This document shows, piece by piece, positions 23,998 through 33,352 of a stretch of 64,000 nt of DNA. This DNA is from Tamlana carrageenivorans (lineage in GTDB: Bacteria; Bacteroidota; Bacteroidia; Flavobacteriales; Flavobacteriaceae). The notes under the pieces are model-generated. The model did not search any database and was not told the origin of the DNA. It worked only from the letters and a program-made list of their open reading frames with translations. Every line of letters begins with the position of its first letter. Within the stretch, counting starts at the first letter, position 1. The stretch lies in assembly GCF_002893765.1 (NCBI RefSeq), contig NZ_CP025938.1, positions 372,001 to 436,000 of the forward strand, read 5' to 3'. The position numbers and the translations under genes were made by a program.

Positions 23998-25884
23998 TTA
24001 TTGTAATTTTAAGATGAAAGACTCTAAAGGTTTTAAAGTAATTTTTACTACCCCTTGATTTTCTGAAACTTTCAACAGCGATCTAAATTCTTTATACAAC
24101 AAATCTTCTACCTGATAGTCTCCGGGCTCCAACTGCCATGTTTTAATTAGTGTTACTGGCAACTTCAGATTAATTTCGGCACCGTAATCTGCATCGAAAT
24201 TACTTATAACAATAAGTTTTTCATTGGTATTCCAACGGGCATAAGCCAATTGTTTTGCCGTGTAAAACTTTGTATGCGCTTTATTGTATTCGTGTAAATC
24301 TTTATAAGCTCCCATTAAGGCTTCGCTAGAAATAGTCACGTTTAACAAACGCTTATAAAAATCGCGCAGGTTTAATTCTTCAGCAGTGGATTGGCCGCCA
24401 TCAAATTGTTTATTATTCACCCAACGGTTTATGGTTTGTACACTACCGTAATCGAAAATTGAAGTTCTTGACGGATCTCCAAAACCTAAATCTTCGGCCC
24501 CTGGCTCCCCTAATTCTTGTCCGAAATAAATTAAAGTCGGTGATGTACTTATGGTTGCCGAAACCACCATGGCTGGTTTAGCTTTTTGAGCATTTCCTGC
24601 AAATTCTGGGCTTGCAATACGCTGCTCGTCATGATTCTCTAAAAAGTGCAGCATGTGGTGTTCAATATCTTTTAAATCCTCTTGAATGGGTGGAATATTA
24701 TCGGTTTTTCCATAACCTTGAATCACATGTTTTAGGGTGTCGTACAATTGTACTTTATCGTATAAGTAATCCATTTTTCCTTTACGGATATAATCACGAT
24801 ACAAACTCGGGTTATAAACTTCGGCAAGCAAAAATGCGTCTGGGTTATTCATTTTTATGGCAGAATTCATGTAGCTCCAAAACTCAACAGGAACCATTTC
24901 AGCCATATCATAACGGAAACCATCAACGCTTTTTTCGGTCCAAAACAAGGCAATATCTTTAAACTTATCCCAAGAATCTGGTACGGTTTTGTCTTTCCAA
25001 AAATCGAAATGCGCTTTATAATCCTTCATATCGAAACCTTCGGGCAAAGGATCAAAATCATGTTTTCCATCAGGCGATACCCCATAATTAATCTTAACCG
25101 TTTCGTACCAATCGTTAGGCTCTGGTTGCGATAAACGCGAACCGTTTCCAGTCCATTTCGATGGATTTTCTTCAAACTTACCATCCGACAACGGGTTCTT
25201 CTCTCCGCCTAAAGGCAAATAACCATTTTGCCAATTGGGCACTTTAAAAGCCTCTCCCGGATTGTAATAAAAATTATTATTTACACTATAAACGACTGCT
25301 TTATCGTCGGTTTCTCCGAAATCGGTAATCCCTTCTGGCTTGGAAATGCTTTTATAATTTCGTGCCACATGATTAGGAACGATATCGATAATCAGTTTTA
25401 AACCGGCTTTATGCGTACGTTTTATTAAAGCTTCAAATTCTTGTAAACGCGCTGCTGGGTTTTCGGCTAAATCTGGATTTACATTGTAATAATCTTTAAC
25501 CGCATAAGGCGAGCCTGCTCTCCCTTTTACCACATCGGGATCGTCGTTAGAAATGCCATATTTTGTATAATCGGTAATGACATCATGATGCGGAACGCCA
25601 GTATACCAAATGTGCGTTACGCCTAAATCCTTTATTTCTGCTAAAGCCTTATCTGTAAAATCGTTAAACTTACCAACGCCATTTTCTTCAATGGTTCCCC
25701 AAGGTTTATTGGTCGTGTTTGTGTTACCGAACAAGCGGGTAAACACTTGATAAACCACTTCTTTTCTTGACTTTTTATCGTTCGCCATCAAGTTATTTTC
25801 AGACATTACTTCTTTCTCTTTAGAGCCACAACTTACTAATACAACTAAAACCGTTACAATGGATACTACGCGAAGCTTTAACAT
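23998..25884 (-). CDS. GH13-family glycoside hydrolase lipoprotein
   Basis: The 628-aa product begins with a lipobox LVSC (Cys 19). The GH13 regions are IIDIVPNHVARNY (region I, near 168), VDGFRYDMAEMVP with the nucleophile Asp near 330, FLLAEVYNPSLY with the acid/base Glu near 355 and FLENHDEQRI with the third acid near 425. A C-terminal all-beta domain ends LKPLESFILKLQ. It is distinct from the 554-aa GH13 next to it, so the two probably split substrates (long against short or branched oligosaccharides). The 353-bp gap upstream carries a structured repeat, so this gene pair may have its own expression level within the locus. Confidence 0.88.
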   Translation of the reverse strand: MLKLRVVSIVTVLVVLVSCGSKEKEVMSENNLMANDKKSRKEVVYQVFTRLFGNTNTTNKPWGTIEENGVGKFNDFTDKALAEIKDLGVTHIWYTGVPHHDVITDYTKYGISNDDPDVVKGRAGSPYAVKDYYNVNPDLAENPAARLQEFEALIKRTHKAGLKLIIDIVPNHVARNYKSISKPEGITDFGETDDKAVVYSVNNNFYYNPGEAFKVPNWQNGYLPLGGEKNPLSDGKFEENPSKWTGNGSRLSQPEPNDWYETVKINYGVSPDGKHDFDPLPEGFDMKDYKAHFDFWKDKTVPDSWDKFKDIALFWTEKSVDGFRYDMAEMVPVEFWSYMNSAIKMNNPDAFLLAEVYNPSLYRDYIRKGKMDYLYDKVQLYDTLKHVIQGYGKTDNIPPIQEDLKDIEHHMLHFLENHDEQRIASPEFAGNAQKAKPAMVVSATISTSPTLIYFGQELGEPGAEDLGFGDPSRTSIFDYGSVQTINRWVNNKQFDGGQSTAEELNLRDFYKRLLNVTISSEALMGAYKDLHEYNKAHTKFYTAKQLAYARWNTNEKLIVISNFDADYGAEINLKLPVTLIKTWQLEPGDYQVEDLLYKEFRSLLKVSENQGVVKITLKPLESFILKLQ

Positions 25885-26007
25885 GTTGTTTTTATTTTAA
25901 TTCTAACTTAAAATTTATTTTTTCTGAATATTATTTTTCTATCATTCTCGTAATAAGCCATAGTCTTGTTCATTTTTTCCATTGATGAAAAAACGAACCA
26001 AAAAAAT

Positions 26008-26166
26008 CTAGGCTTACGAATCTTTATCTAAATTTATCGCTCGACACCTAAATTTCAGAAACTCGCTTTGAAAATTATTGCTAGCTTCAAAAACTCGTTT
26101 AGCTCAAACAGTCTGAAATTTTACGGTGTTTTCACTTCAAATTTTACGATAAATTTTCGATAGGCC
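26008..26166. repeat. Large imperfect palindromic intergenic element
   Basis: Two nested pairs of arms are visible. AAATTTATCG (26030-26039) pairs with CGATAAATTT (26147-26156). CACCTAAATTTCAGA (26045-26059) pairs with a right arm at 26112-26128 (TCTGAAATTTTACGGTG, small bulges). The apex contains two variants of AAACTCG(C/T)TT. TAGGC occurs near both outer ends. I recall similar AACTCGCTTCGCTCAAACAG elements in other flavobacteria. It occupies half of the 354-bp gap between the SusA-like gene and the GH13 pair; I see no open frame in the rest. Confidence 0.55.
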
Positions 26167-26238
26167 ATACCCTGATTAACTTCAAAACGTTATTGTTCTA
26201 ATTATCATACCTAATTTATGGTATCCACCAGCAGGATA

Positions 26239-28131
26239 TTATTTAGTTGTTAATAAAAGTGGTCCTTTTTTTGAAAGTTTCAATGTAGCACCCCACTTGA
26301 CCGCTTCACCTGAAATTACGTTTTTAAGTATTTTTCCTTCCAAGTCCAACTCTTTAAAATGCGACAGATCTAAATCTATAAGACTTTCATTTTTATTCAA
26401 AATTAACACCACGGTTTCTGTGCCTTCGGTTCTACTTAACACGTAAACACCATTTTCTGGAGCAAAATGAATGGTTTTCCCTTTATGAATGGCGTCACTT
26501 TTCTTTCTGTAATTTAATATTTTAACAACAAAATCCTGCATACTAGCTTGTTCTTTTGTTAAGCCTTTTCTTGAAAAGGCATTAACAGCATCGCCTTGCC
26601 AACCTCCAGGGAAATCGGTTCTAATTAAACCATGATCATGAGGTTTTGCCGTGTTTTGCATTAATATTTCTGTGCCGTAATACATTTGTACAATGCGTGG
26701 CATGAGGAATATATAACTCAAAGCCATTTTAGTATTTACTACATTTTCTTTTAACTGTGTAAACACGCGATCCATATCATGATTGTCTGGAAACACTAAA
26801 ATCGCTTCAGGGTTGGTATAGACAAAATCCATCGCTAAACCCTCGTACATTTTTACGAATCCTGTGCTCCAAGCTTCGTCTTCATTTAGAGCATTTACAA
26901 TGTTTTCTTGCATTGGGAAATCCATTGTCGATGTTAAATGCGACTCGTAACCTTCCTTATTTGGCGTGCCTGTTTGCCAATACCTAACTAATAACAGATT
27001 GGTGCTCCACTCTTCGCCAACAATACTAAAATTGGGATATTCGCTCATAATGGCGCCTGCCCAATCGCTCATAAACGCTTTGTCTGGATATGGGTAGGTG
27101 TCTTGACGAATACCGCCTAAGCCTAAAGTTTCTATCCACCAAATATTATTTTGAATGATGTATTTCGCCATAAACGGATTCTTCTGATTTAAATCGGGCA
27201 TAGAGGGCACAAACCATCCTTCAGTCATGTCTTGCTTATCAATTTTTGAAGCATAAACATCCTGATTGGCTGTACGCCTGTGGTTTGAATTTTTCAGTTT
27301 GCCGTTAGATTCAAAAGTTTTTTGCTGATTTACCCAGTCTTCAAAAGGCAAATCGGTCATCCACCAATGGTTACTTCCGCAGTGGTTGGCCACCATATCC
27401 ATAATTAATTTTAAACCTCGCTCGTTCATTTCTTGAGACAATTCGATGTACTCATCTAAAGTTCCAAAACGCCGATCGACCTCATAAAAATCGGTCATAG
27501 CATAACCATGATACGACGATGTTGGCATATCGTTAGTTAACATTGGCGTTGGCCAAATGACTGTAAATCCCAATCCGTGGATATAATCTAAATTATTAAT
27601 TATACCACGAATATCCCCACCGTGTCTGCCATAATCATCTTTACGGTTAAGCACTTTTTCTTGCATGCTTTTAACCACATCGTTGGATGTATCGCCATTC
27701 GCAAAACGATCGGGCGTAATTAAATAAATGGCATCACTACTGTTAAATCCGATATACGCTTCCGCGGATTTTTCTCTGGCTTTCAATTCATATTTATAAG
27801 CTGCTTTTTTACCTTTTTTAGATTTGAAAACAATATCAAAACTTCCGGGTTTAGCTAAAGCAGAAATATTTAAATCGATGAATAAATAATTCGGACTTTT
27901 AGCGTGATGCACTTTGGTAATGCTTACGCCGTCATAATTAATTTCGGGCACAGCCTCCCCTATTTTGGAACCATACACTAACAATTGAAGTTCTGAATTT
28001 TTAAAACCCACCCACCAATTTGATGGTTCAACACGTGTAATTTGAGCATTTAAGGTCATACCCAAAACCAACGCAACCATGAACAAAGTGATTTGTATTT
28101 TTTTACCTAATCCTTTTATTGTCCTACTCAT
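26239..28131 (-). CDS. susA: Periplasmic GH13 neopullulanase / cyclomaltodextrinase, SusA-like
   Basis: The 630-aa protein has a signal peptide (FMVALVLGMTLNAQ, cleavage near residue 30). A cyclomaltodextrinase N-terminal beta domain follows (about 31-120, beginning ITRVEPSNWWVGF), as in SusA and other neopullulanases. The barrel shows AIYLITPDRFANGD, MDMVANHCG, GGIRQDT with nucleophile Asp 344, VGEEWSTN with acid/base Glu 373 and FPDNHDMDR near 450. It ends in a small beta domain. No Cys follows the signal, so it is a soluble periplasmic enzyme that opens and trims imported malto-oligosaccharides. It lies 41 bp after the GH97 gene in the same operon. Confidence 0.9.
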   Translation of the reverse strand: MSRTIKGLGKKIQITLFMVALVLGMTLNAQITRVEPSNWWVGFKNSELQLLVYGSKIGEAVPEINYDGVSITKVHHAKSPNYLFIDLNISALAKPGSFDIVFKSKKGKKAAYKYELKAREKSAEAYIGFNSSDAIYLITPDRFANGDTSNDVVKSMQEKVLNRKDDYGRHGGDIRGIINNLDYIHGLGFTVIWPTPMLTNDMPTSSYHGYAMTDFYEVDRRFGTLDEYIELSQEMNERGLKLIMDMVANHCGSNHWWMTDLPFEDWVNQQKTFESNGKLKNSNHRRTANQDVYASKIDKQDMTEGWFVPSMPDLNQKNPFMAKYIIQNNIWWIETLGLGGIRQDTYPYPDKAFMSDWAGAIMSEYPNFSIVGEEWSTNLLLVRYWQTGTPNKEGYESHLTSTMDFPMQENIVNALNEDEAWSTGFVKMYEGLAMDFVYTNPEAILVFPDNHDMDRVFTQLKENVVNTKMALSYIFLMPRIVQMYYGTEILMQNTAKPHDHGLIRTDFPGGWQGDAVNAFSRKGLTKEQASMQDFVVKILNYRKKSDAIHKGKTIHFAPENGVYVLSRTEGTETVVLILNKNESLIDLDLSHFKELDLEGKILKNVISGEAVKWGATLKLSKKGPLLLTTK

Positions 28132-28172
28132 ATTACACCTGTTTTTGTTTCTAAAAAATCTTCATAAAAAAA

Positions 28173-30287
28173 TTATTTCACTTCCATGATGCTAATAGCA
28201 TAACCACCTCCTGGTACAGATAATTGCGACAATTTGGTTTTGTGAGTCACTTTCTTTTTAGAAATAACATAAGCTTGCGGATTGGTTTTATAGTGCGCAT
28301 CTTTAGCATCGGCATAAATGGTAGCTTCATACTTTTTATCTTTATCTAAAAAGTCTAAACTTATTTTTGACGTTCTAGCGTCGTTTCCGTTTACATTACC
28401 AACAAACCAATTACTGCTTCCTTTTTCTTTACGGGCTACGGTAATGTAATGTCCGGGTTCGGCTTCTAAATAAATGCTTTGATCCCAATCGATAGCCACG
28501 TGTTTTATAAACTGAAAAGCATCCATAAATTGCTCGTAATGCTCTGGTAAATCGGCCGCCATTTGCAACGGACTATACATGGTAACATACAAGGCTAATT
28601 GGTTAGCCATAGTACTGTTTACATGCGAATGGTTTTCTGGATTTAATTTAGAAATGTCCATTTCAAAAATTCCAGGCGTATAATCCATAGGTCCGCCAAT
28701 TAAACGTGTAAATGGTAACACCGTAACATGATTTGGTTTTGAACCTCCAAAAGATTGATACTCGGTACCTCTAGCCGATTCGTTTCCTATTAAATTCGGA
28801 TAGGTTCTTGCGATTCCCGTTGGACGAACAGCTTCGTGCGCATTCACCATAATTTTATAATCGGCCGCCTTTTCAATAGCATATTGATAATGATTCACAA
28901 TCCATTGATTATAATGGTTTTCACCACGCGGTAAAATATCGCCAACATAACCACTTTTAACCGATTTGTAACCGTGATCGTTCATAAACTGATACGCTGC
29001 ATCCATGTGGCGTTCGTAATTTCTAACCGATGCCGATGTTTCGTGATGCATCATCATTTCTACGCCTTTAGATTTGGCGTAGGCATGAATTTCTTCAACA
29101 TTAAAATCGGGATAAGGGGTTACAAAGTCGAATACATAATCTTTAGAATGGCCATACCAATCTTCCCAACCTACATTCCAACCTTCAACTAAAACCGCGT
29201 CAAAGCCATGTTTTGAGGCAAAATCAATGTAGCGTTTTACTTTTGTGTTATTTGCTGAATGCGTTTTATTTGGTGTCACTTTTGAATAATCGGTTACCCC
29301 TAATTGAACCGCTGGTAAATCATCGGTATATTGCCAAGAGCCTTTTCCTGTAATCATTTCCCACCAAACACCAATGTATTTTACAGGCTTAATCCATGAC
29401 GTATCTTCAATCGCACAAGGCTCGTTTAAGTTTAAAGTCATTTTAGATGCTAAAATATCACGGGCATCATCGCTCACCATAATGGTTCGCCAAGGTGAAT
29501 TTGCAGGTGCTTGCATATAGCCTTTATCGCCATTTGCATCAGGCGTTAACCAAGATTCGAACACCATATTTTTATCATCTAAATTAAGATGCATGCAAGA
29601 ATAATTAATAAGTGCTGCTTCGTGTAAGTTTAAATACAAACCATCATTCGTTTTCATAATTAACGAGGTTTGTACGCCTGTTGGCGAGAAAGAGGTTTGC
29701 GATAAATTCTCGGTTACAGCACCTTCAGAAAAACTACGGATTTCAGATAATTTCGATTCTGTATAATCATATTCTTGGGTATCGTAATCACCTGGAATCC
29801 AAAATGCGGTATGGTCGCCAGCCATGGCAAACTGTGTACGTTCTTCCTTTATGGTGAAATACACTAAGTTTTTTTGCGTTGGAAATTCATATCGAAAGCC
29901 CAATCCTTCATTAAACATTCTAAAACGAACCATTATAATACGCTCGGTTTCCTTTTGCGTTAAGGTGACTGCCAATTCGTTATAATGATTTCTAATTTGG
30001 GCTTCCTCGCCCCAAACCGGTTTCCAAGTTTCATCGAAAGTTGAAGTTTTTGTATCGCTTAAGCTGAAATTATTTAATAAAGACGTTTTATCATCCTTTA
30101 ATTCAAGACCTAATTTACTAGTTTTAACCACCAATTTATTTTTGTAAAACAACTGATAGGTAGGTGTGCCATCTTTTTTAAGTTCAAAACTCATTTTTAA
30201 TTGACCATTGGGAGATTTTAACTCCTGAGCTTGAACAGCTTGAATCATTATAAGTAAAACGCCTAACAACCTAATTCCTCTTTTCAT
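28173..30287 (-). CDS. susB: GH97 alpha-glucosidase, SusB-like
   Basis: The 704-aa product has a signal peptide (LLGVLLIMIQAVQAQ) and the three GH97 parts: an N-terminal beta-sandwich, a barrel beginning KYIGVWWEMITGKGSWQY, and a C-terminal beta domain ending VPGGGYAIS. The acids expected for the inverting SusB type are present in HHETSAS, NAHEAVRPTG and GNESARGTEY. These correspond to the two base glutamates and the acid glutamate of the Bacteroides enzyme. It hydrolyses terminal alpha-glucosidic bonds of maltodextrins in the periplasm. It sits 19 bp after the GH65 gene and belongs to the same operon. Confidence 0.93.
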   Translation of the reverse strand: MKRGIRLLGVLLIMIQAVQAQELKSPNGQLKMSFELKKDGTPTYQLFYKNKLVVKTSKLGLELKDDKTSLLNNFSLSDTKTSTFDETWKPVWGEEAQIRNHYNELAVTLTQKETERIIMVRFRMFNEGLGFRYEFPTQKNLVYFTIKEERTQFAMAGDHTAFWIPGDYDTQEYDYTESKLSEIRSFSEGAVTENLSQTSFSPTGVQTSLIMKTNDGLYLNLHEAALINYSCMHLNLDDKNMVFESWLTPDANGDKGYMQAPANSPWRTIMVSDDARDILASKMTLNLNEPCAIEDTSWIKPVKYIGVWWEMITGKGSWQYTDDLPAVQLGVTDYSKVTPNKTHSANNTKVKRYIDFASKHGFDAVLVEGWNVGWEDWYGHSKDYVFDFVTPYPDFNVEEIHAYAKSKGVEMMMHHETSASVRNYERHMDAAYQFMNDHGYKSVKSGYVGDILPRGENHYNQWIVNHYQYAIEKAADYKIMVNAHEAVRPTGIARTYPNLIGNESARGTEYQSFGGSKPNHVTVLPFTRLIGGPMDYTPGIFEMDISKLNPENHSHVNSTMANQLALYVTMYSPLQMAADLPEHYEQFMDAFQFIKHVAIDWDQSIYLEAEPGHYITVARKEKGSSNWFVGNVNGNDARTSKISLDFLDKDKKYEATIYADAKDAHYKTNPQAYVISKKKVTHKTKLSQLSVPGGGYAISIMEVK

Positions 30288-30306
30288 AATTCCTAATCTT
30301 AATAAT

Positions 30307-32619
30307 TTAACTTACAGAAACTTCAGGTGTTTCAACTTTTAGGGTTACAGGTTTTCCGTGGCACAAAATATTTAAGTGCTCTCCCTTTTCTAAAGTGAAT
30401 GTCGTACCCTTTTGAGTGACATTTACTTTGATGATATGATTTCTAAAATTCACTTTAAACGAATAGCCTTCCCATTGCTTTGGAATTTTAGGCTCGAAGG
30501 TGAGGCTGTTATTTTTAACACGCATACCTCCAAAACCTTCAACAATACTCATCCAAGTACCGGCCATAGATGTGATGTGCAACCCTTCTTCAACTTCTTT
30601 ATTGTAATCGTCTAAATCTAAGCGGGAGGTACGTAAATAAAACTCGTAAGCTTGATCCATACGACCTAATTTTGCTGCCTGAATACTATGAACACAAGGT
30701 GACAAGGAACTTTCATGAACGGTATAAGGCTCATAAAAATCGAAATGGCGCTCTAATTCATCTACCGTGAAGTCTTCCTCAAAAAAGTAGAAGCCTTGCA
30801 AGGTATCGGCCTGCTTGATGTATGGCGATCTTAAAATGCGATCCCAAGACCACTTTTGATTGATTGGTCGAGAAGTTTGGTCTAAATCGGCCACTGTTAT
30901 TAATTCTTTATCTAAAAAACCATCTTGTTGTAAATAAACTTGATGTTCTTCAGAATATGGAAAATACATGTTCTCGGCAACAGCCCTCCATTGGTCTAAT
31001 TCAGCTTCGGTGATTTGAACCTTAGATTCGATTCTCTTATAATCTGATTTATAATCTTCAGAAACAATTTTAATATTTTCTAGAGCATAATCAATACACC
31101 ATTTAGCGATATAATTGGTGTAAAAGTTATTATTGACATTGTTTTCGTATTCATTTGGCCCTGTTACGCCCAAAATCACGTATTTGTTATGCGCCGAAGA
31201 AAGCGTAGCACGCTGTTGCCAAAAACGGGCAATTCCGATTAACACCTCTAATCCTTTTTCTGGGATATAACTGTAATCGTCGGTATAACGATGGTAATTA
31301 AATATTGCAAATGCTATAGCCCCATTTCGGTGAATTTCTTCAAAAGTAATTTCCCACTCGTTATGACATTCTTCTCCATTCATGGTTACCATCGGGTAAA
31401 GGGCTGCTCCATTTGTGAAACCTAATTTTTCGGCATTTTCAATAGCACGATCCAAATGATTGTAACGGTATTCCAACAGATTACGGGCTACTTTTTGGTC
31501 TTTCGTTGCCATATAGAACGGAATGCAATAAGCTTCGGTATCCCAATAGGTGCTACCACCGTATTTTTCACCTGTAAACCCTTTGGGCCCAATATTTAAG
31601 CGGGCATCTTTCCCTAGGTAGGTATGATTTAATTGCATGATATTAAAACGAATACCCTGCTGCGCTTTTACATCACCAGCGATGGTGATATCGGCCATAT
31701 CCCAAATTTTAGCCCATGATTCTTTCTGTTGCTTTAATAAAGTTTCGAAGCCTAAATCTACAGAAAGCGTGAGTACATTTTTTGCTGCCTTTAACAGTTG
31801 TTTTTTATCATGATTTCTATCAACAACATAACCCCCAAATTTATGGATCGAAAAAGTTTCGTTGGCCTTTACTTTCGCACTGTACTCAAAGCCGATACGG
31901 GTATCTAGGTGCGAAACCTTAGGATTTACATCCAGAGGTTTTCCATTTAAAGCACATCGAGAGTCCATAAAAGTACAGGTATGAAACTGCGTTTTTAAGG
32001 TATGTGCTTCAATAAAAGCTTGAGTTCCGTTTTGAGTTACAGCCGTAGTTTCCCAAAATTTATCATCCCAATTGGTGTCTTCATTGGTGACTCCAGAATC
32101 TATATAGGGTTCGAAAGTAATATCTACATCAGCATTTAAAGGCGTGATGTTGTAAGCGATGGCTCCAACCTCATCCAAATCGACACTTAAAAATCGTTTG
32201 GTTTCTACTAAAACTTCGATATCATTTGGCATGATGGCTTTAAAGGTTCTAGACAACCAGCCTTCTTTCATGTTTAATTCACGCTTAAATTCACTCACTT
32301 TTTTACAAGTGAATAAATCTAATGTATTGGCGTTCACAAACACATTAATCCCAATCCAACTCGGTGCATTAAGGACCTTTGCAAAATATTCAGGATAACC
32401 GTTTTTCCACCAACCTACACGGGTTTTATCTGGATAATACACGCCTGCAATATAACTTCCTTGAAATGTTGGTCCGGAGTAATGTTCTTCAAAATTAGCA
32501 CGTTGCCCCATGGCTCCATTACCAATACTAAATAAACTTTCTGACGATTTAACGCGTTCTACATCAAATCCTTCTTCAATAATCGACCAATGGTCTGGTT
32601 TTATATAATCTTGATTCAT
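30307..32619 (-). CDS. GH65 maltose phosphorylase-like enzyme
   Basis: The 770-aa protein has no signal peptide and is cytoplasmic. It shows the GH65 layout: an N-terminal beta-sandwich (ESLFSIGNGAMGQRANFEE), the catalytic (alpha/alpha)6 barrel and a C-terminal beta sheet. KYGGSTYWDTEAYCIPFYM is the substrate-site segment and VTGPNEYENNVNNNFYTN holds the acid, Glu 490. Maltose phosphorylase splits maltose with phosphate into glucose and beta-glucose-1-phosphate. The upstream beta-phosphoglucomutase gene consumes exactly that product, which supports maltose as the substrate. Trehalose or kojibiose cannot be excluded from sequence alone. Confidence 0.88.
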   Translation of the reverse strand: MNQDYIKPDHWSIIEEGFDVERVKSSESLFSIGNGAMGQRANFEEHYSGPTFQGSYIAGVYYPDKTRVGWWKNGYPEYFAKVLNAPSWIGINVFVNANTLDLFTCKKVSEFKRELNMKEGWLSRTFKAIMPNDIEVLVETKRFLSVDLDEVGAIAYNITPLNADVDITFEPYIDSGVTNEDTNWDDKFWETTAVTQNGTQAFIEAHTLKTQFHTCTFMDSRCALNGKPLDVNPKVSHLDTRIGFEYSAKVKANETFSIHKFGGYVVDRNHDKKQLLKAAKNVLTLSVDLGFETLLKQQKESWAKIWDMADITIAGDVKAQQGIRFNIMQLNHTYLGKDARLNIGPKGFTGEKYGGSTYWDTEAYCIPFYMATKDQKVARNLLEYRYNHLDRAIENAEKLGFTNGAALYPMVTMNGEECHNEWEITFEEIHRNGAIAFAIFNYHRYTDDYSYIPEKGLEVLIGIARFWQQRATLSSAHNKYVILGVTGPNEYENNVNNNFYTNYIAKWCIDYALENIKIVSEDYKSDYKRIESKVQITEAELDQWRAVAENMYFPYSEEHQVYLQQDGFLDKELITVADLDQTSRPINQKWSWDRILRSPYIKQADTLQGFYFFEEDFTVDELERHFDFYEPYTVHESSLSPCVHSIQAAKLGRMDQAYEFYLRTSRLDLDDYNKEVEEGLHITSMAGTWMSIVEGFGGMRVKNNSLTFEPKIPKQWEGYSFKVNFRNHIIKVNVTQKGTTFTLEKGEHLNILCHGKPVTLKVETPEVSVS

Positions 32620-32637
32620 TTTTTTCGATAACTATGA

Positions 32638-32677
32638 ACTAAAAAGGTGTTTTAAACTGATTTAGCAATAACACACC
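32638..32677 (-). terminator. Possible attenuating hairpin between pgmB and the GH65 gene
   Basis: On the minus strand AGGTGT (32677-32672) pairs with ACACCT (32649-32644), with TTA/TAA extending the stem, followed by a short T run. It is weak and lies inside an apparent operon, so it may only reduce read-through. Confidence 0.3.
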
Positions 32678-32695
32678 TACTTTATTCTGTGTTTT

Positions 32696-33352
32696 TTATT
32701 GATTAATTAACTCCTTAATGAAGCCTTCTGAAATTTCACTGAAGTCGTTAAAAACATAATCGGCTTCATGTAATACCGCTCTGCTTCCTATGCCAATAGA
32801 AATCATATTAGCACGGTTTGCGGCTTGTACACCTGCAACAGAGTCTTCAAAAACAACACAATCTTTTGGATCACATGTTATAGCTGAAGCCGCATTTAAA
32901 AACACCTCTGGATCTGGCTTAGCTTTACTCACATCATTACCATCAACAATCGCATCAAATTTTGAAATTAGCTTTACCTTTTCAAGGATGCGTCTAGCAT
33001 TTTTACTGGCAGAACCTAAGGCAATACCTTGATTGTTTTGTTTTAAAAAGTCTAGAACTTTAGGCACATCGATTAAGATTTCAGAGTCGTTCATCTTATC
33101 GATATAGCCTAAATATTCGTCATTTTTTAAGGTCATTAAGGCTTGAAATTTGTCTTCGGAAACCGTTGTGTTTCCCCAAGCCAATATTTTGTTTAGGGAG
33201 TCTACCCGACTCACGCCTTTAAGTTGTTCATTTTGAGTTTCGGTAAAATCGAATCCCATACTATGGGCAAGGTTTTTCCATGCCAAAAAGTGATATTTTG
33301 CAGTGTCTACAATAACACCGTCTAAATCGAAAATAAATCCTTTTCTTTTCAT
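32696..33352 (-). CDS. pgmB: Beta-phosphoglucomutase
   Basis: The 218-aa HAD-superfamily enzyme converts beta-glucose-1-phosphate to glucose-6-phosphate. The N-terminal FIFDLDGVIVDTAKYHFLAW holds the nucleophile Asp, the acid/base Asp and the beta-PGM-specific TAKYHFxAW cap motif. LKGVSRVDSL is the cap loop, and GSASKNARRIL and VVFEDSVAGVQAA complete motifs II to IV. Its start overlaps the stop of the transporter gene by one base (TAATG), so the two are translationally coupled. Together with the GH65 enzyme it saves one ATP per maltose compared with hydrolysis. Confidence 0.95.
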   Translation of the reverse strand: MKRKGFIFDLDGVIVDTAKYHFLAWKNLAHSMGFDFTETQNEQLKGVSRVDSLNKILAWGNTTVSEDKFQALMTLKNDEYLGYIDKMNDSEILIDVPKVLDFLKQNNQGIALGSASKNARRILEKVKLISKFDAIVDGNDVSKAKPDPEVFLNAASAITCDPKDCVVFEDSVAGVQAANRANMISIGIGSRAVLHEADYVFNDFSEISEGFIKELINQ

